Origin: JADLGL01 sp963732865 | Lineage (GTDB): Bacteria > Pseudomonadota > Alphaproteobacteria > Rhizobiales > Kaistiaceae | Direction of reading: 5' to 3' | Length of the DNA: 64,000 nt | Assembly: GCA_963732865.1 (NCBI GenBank) | Contig: CAVTBC010000001.1 | Location: forward strand, 558,001-622,000 | Shown: positions 63,485 through 64,000 of the stretch, one piece after another | How positions within the stretch are numbered: position 1 is the first letter of the stretch | Layout: every line of letters begins with the position of its first letter | Notes under the pieces: generated by a model | The model's database searches: none | The model's input: the letters and a program-made list of their open reading frames with translations, nothing else | Told to the model about the DNA's origin: nothing | Program-made: the position numbers and the translations under genes

Positions 63485-64000
63485 TGTTCGTCACGGTTTC
63501 GCCGCTCTCATTTGCGGCGGCGTTCTTGCCTTCTCCGCCTCTCTTGCCGCCGCCCAGGAAACCGGACCGGCGGCGGCGGCGCTCGATGCCTGGGTTCAGC
63601 AGATCGACGCACTGCCGGAGGTTGACGCAAGTTATGAGACGCTCACCGGCCGCGGCAATTCAGCGGTGCTTACCGGCCTGACGATCCAGGGTTCGGGCCT
63701 CCTCATCGTGTTCGATCCGATCGAAGTCCGCGGCTACCGCACGATGGGATCGAACGGCTTCGCCTTCGGTTCGTTCCACGTCGCCCATGTCCAGAGCCGG
63801 ACGCCGACGGTTGAAGTGAATGTCGTCGACCTGTCCGTCGACAATATCGAAGTCCCCGAAACCGGCTTCGTCTTCGACCCGTCCCAGCCGATTACGTCCA
63901 TCCTCGACATCTGGGGTCAGGCCAGCCAGATCGCCATCGAGCAGATCGACTTCGGCCGCATCGACATCGCCCAGTATTATGGCGGTCTCGACAGCCTCGT
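63474..64000 (+). CDS. Exported protein of unknown function, second of the pair (continues past the window end)
   Basis: An open frame runs from the ATG at 63474 to the window edge (175 codons seen). It begins with a signal peptide (HGFAALICGGVLAFSASLAA, cleavage near AAA/QE). The mature part (ALDAWVQQIDALPEVDASYE, GLTIQGSGLLIVFDPIEV, VNVVDLSVDNIEVPETG) has the same strand order as the preceding gene: a short helix, 'TGLTI/TNFVV', then 'DLSVDNIEVP' where the first has 'DLSNVSVP'. It probably derives from a duplication, but identity is low. The start lies inside the preceding gene, which argues for translational coupling. Confidence 0.75.
   Translation, partial: MHRSVRHGFAALICGGVLAFSASLAAAQETGPAAAALDAWVQQIDALPEVDASYETLTGRGNSAVLTGLTIQGSGLLIVFDPIEVRGYRTMGSNGFAFGSFHVAHVQSRTPTVEVNVVDLSVDNIEVPETGFVFDPSQPITSILDIWGQASQIAIEQIDFGRIDIAQYYGGLDSL

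Noticed and set aside
1..64000. CRISPR arrays, insertion sequences, prophage genes, rRNA, tmRNA, RNase P RNA
   Set aside because: None of the diagnostic repeats, transposase motifs or conserved RNA cores was found on either strand.

Overview
This window is a chromosomal segment of a high-G+C alphaproteobacterium, most likely of the order Hyphomicrobiales (Rhizobiales). The inference rests on gene order and gene types: an LdtR-type MarR regulator; the series rpoZ, rsh, DUF2062, pdxJ, acpS, lepB, rnc, era, recO, parC; a suf operon headed by a NifS-type cysteine desulfurase with an Irr-like box; the block rne / amiC-mrcA-prfB; an NDUFA12-type complex I subunit; a B12-dependent NrdJ; and a KAP-repeat histone H1-like protein. 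Nearly all genes are housekeeping. There are no transposases, prophage genes, rRNA operons or CRISPR arrays. There is one tRNA gene, tRNA-Ser(GCT).

Layout. 1-5.3 kb: end of an exported-protein gene, ldtR, a DUF6163 membrane protein, hemB, an RDD protein, the N-degron transferase bpt, and a divergent FMN reductase/HxlR pair with a readable control region. 5.3-15.5 kb (minus strand): parC, recO, era, rnc, lepB, acpS, pdxJ, DUF2062, rsh, rpoZ, with several 4-bp start/stop overlaps. 15.7-20.8 kb: NYN protein and family 5 uracil-DNA glycosylase, smpB-dapA, and a soluble-type lytic transglycosylase. 20.8-25.4 kb: an envelope cluster (HhH membrane protein, tiny membrane ORF, giant BON/OmpA protein) and a divergent porin-like barrel. 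25.9-30.6 kb: tRNA-Ser, two small conserved proteins, parE, a DEAD-box helicase. 30.6-38 kb: suf Fe-S operon with a YbjQ-family gene inside it. 38-47.5 kb: hydrolase, K+/H+ antiporter, tyrS, AsmA-like protein, peroxiredoxin, M23 peptidase. 47.5-57.3 kb: hisC, prfB (with programmed +1 frameshift), mrcA, amiC, rne, NDUFA12-like. 57.3-64 kb: nrdJ, KAP histone, and two exported proteins that may be a tandem paralogous pair, the second cut by the window end.

Three genes carry single-base frame breaks in otherwise intact reading: rpoZ (near 15166), mrcA (near 51847) and nrdJ (near 58216 and 58398). In each case the conserved protein resumes in another frame within a residue or so. Unlike prfB, none has a recoding signal, so I read them as sequence errors in a draft or metagenomic assembly rather than true pseudogenes.

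Most interesting points: the HxlR/FMN-reductase pair looks like a one-cysteine redox switch with TATAGCG operators in both promoters; YbjQ is inserted in the suf operon under an Irr-type box; the BON4-OmpA / tiny membrane ORF / HhH cluster is an uncharacterised envelope system; and the tandem secreted proteins at the right end are unrecognised.
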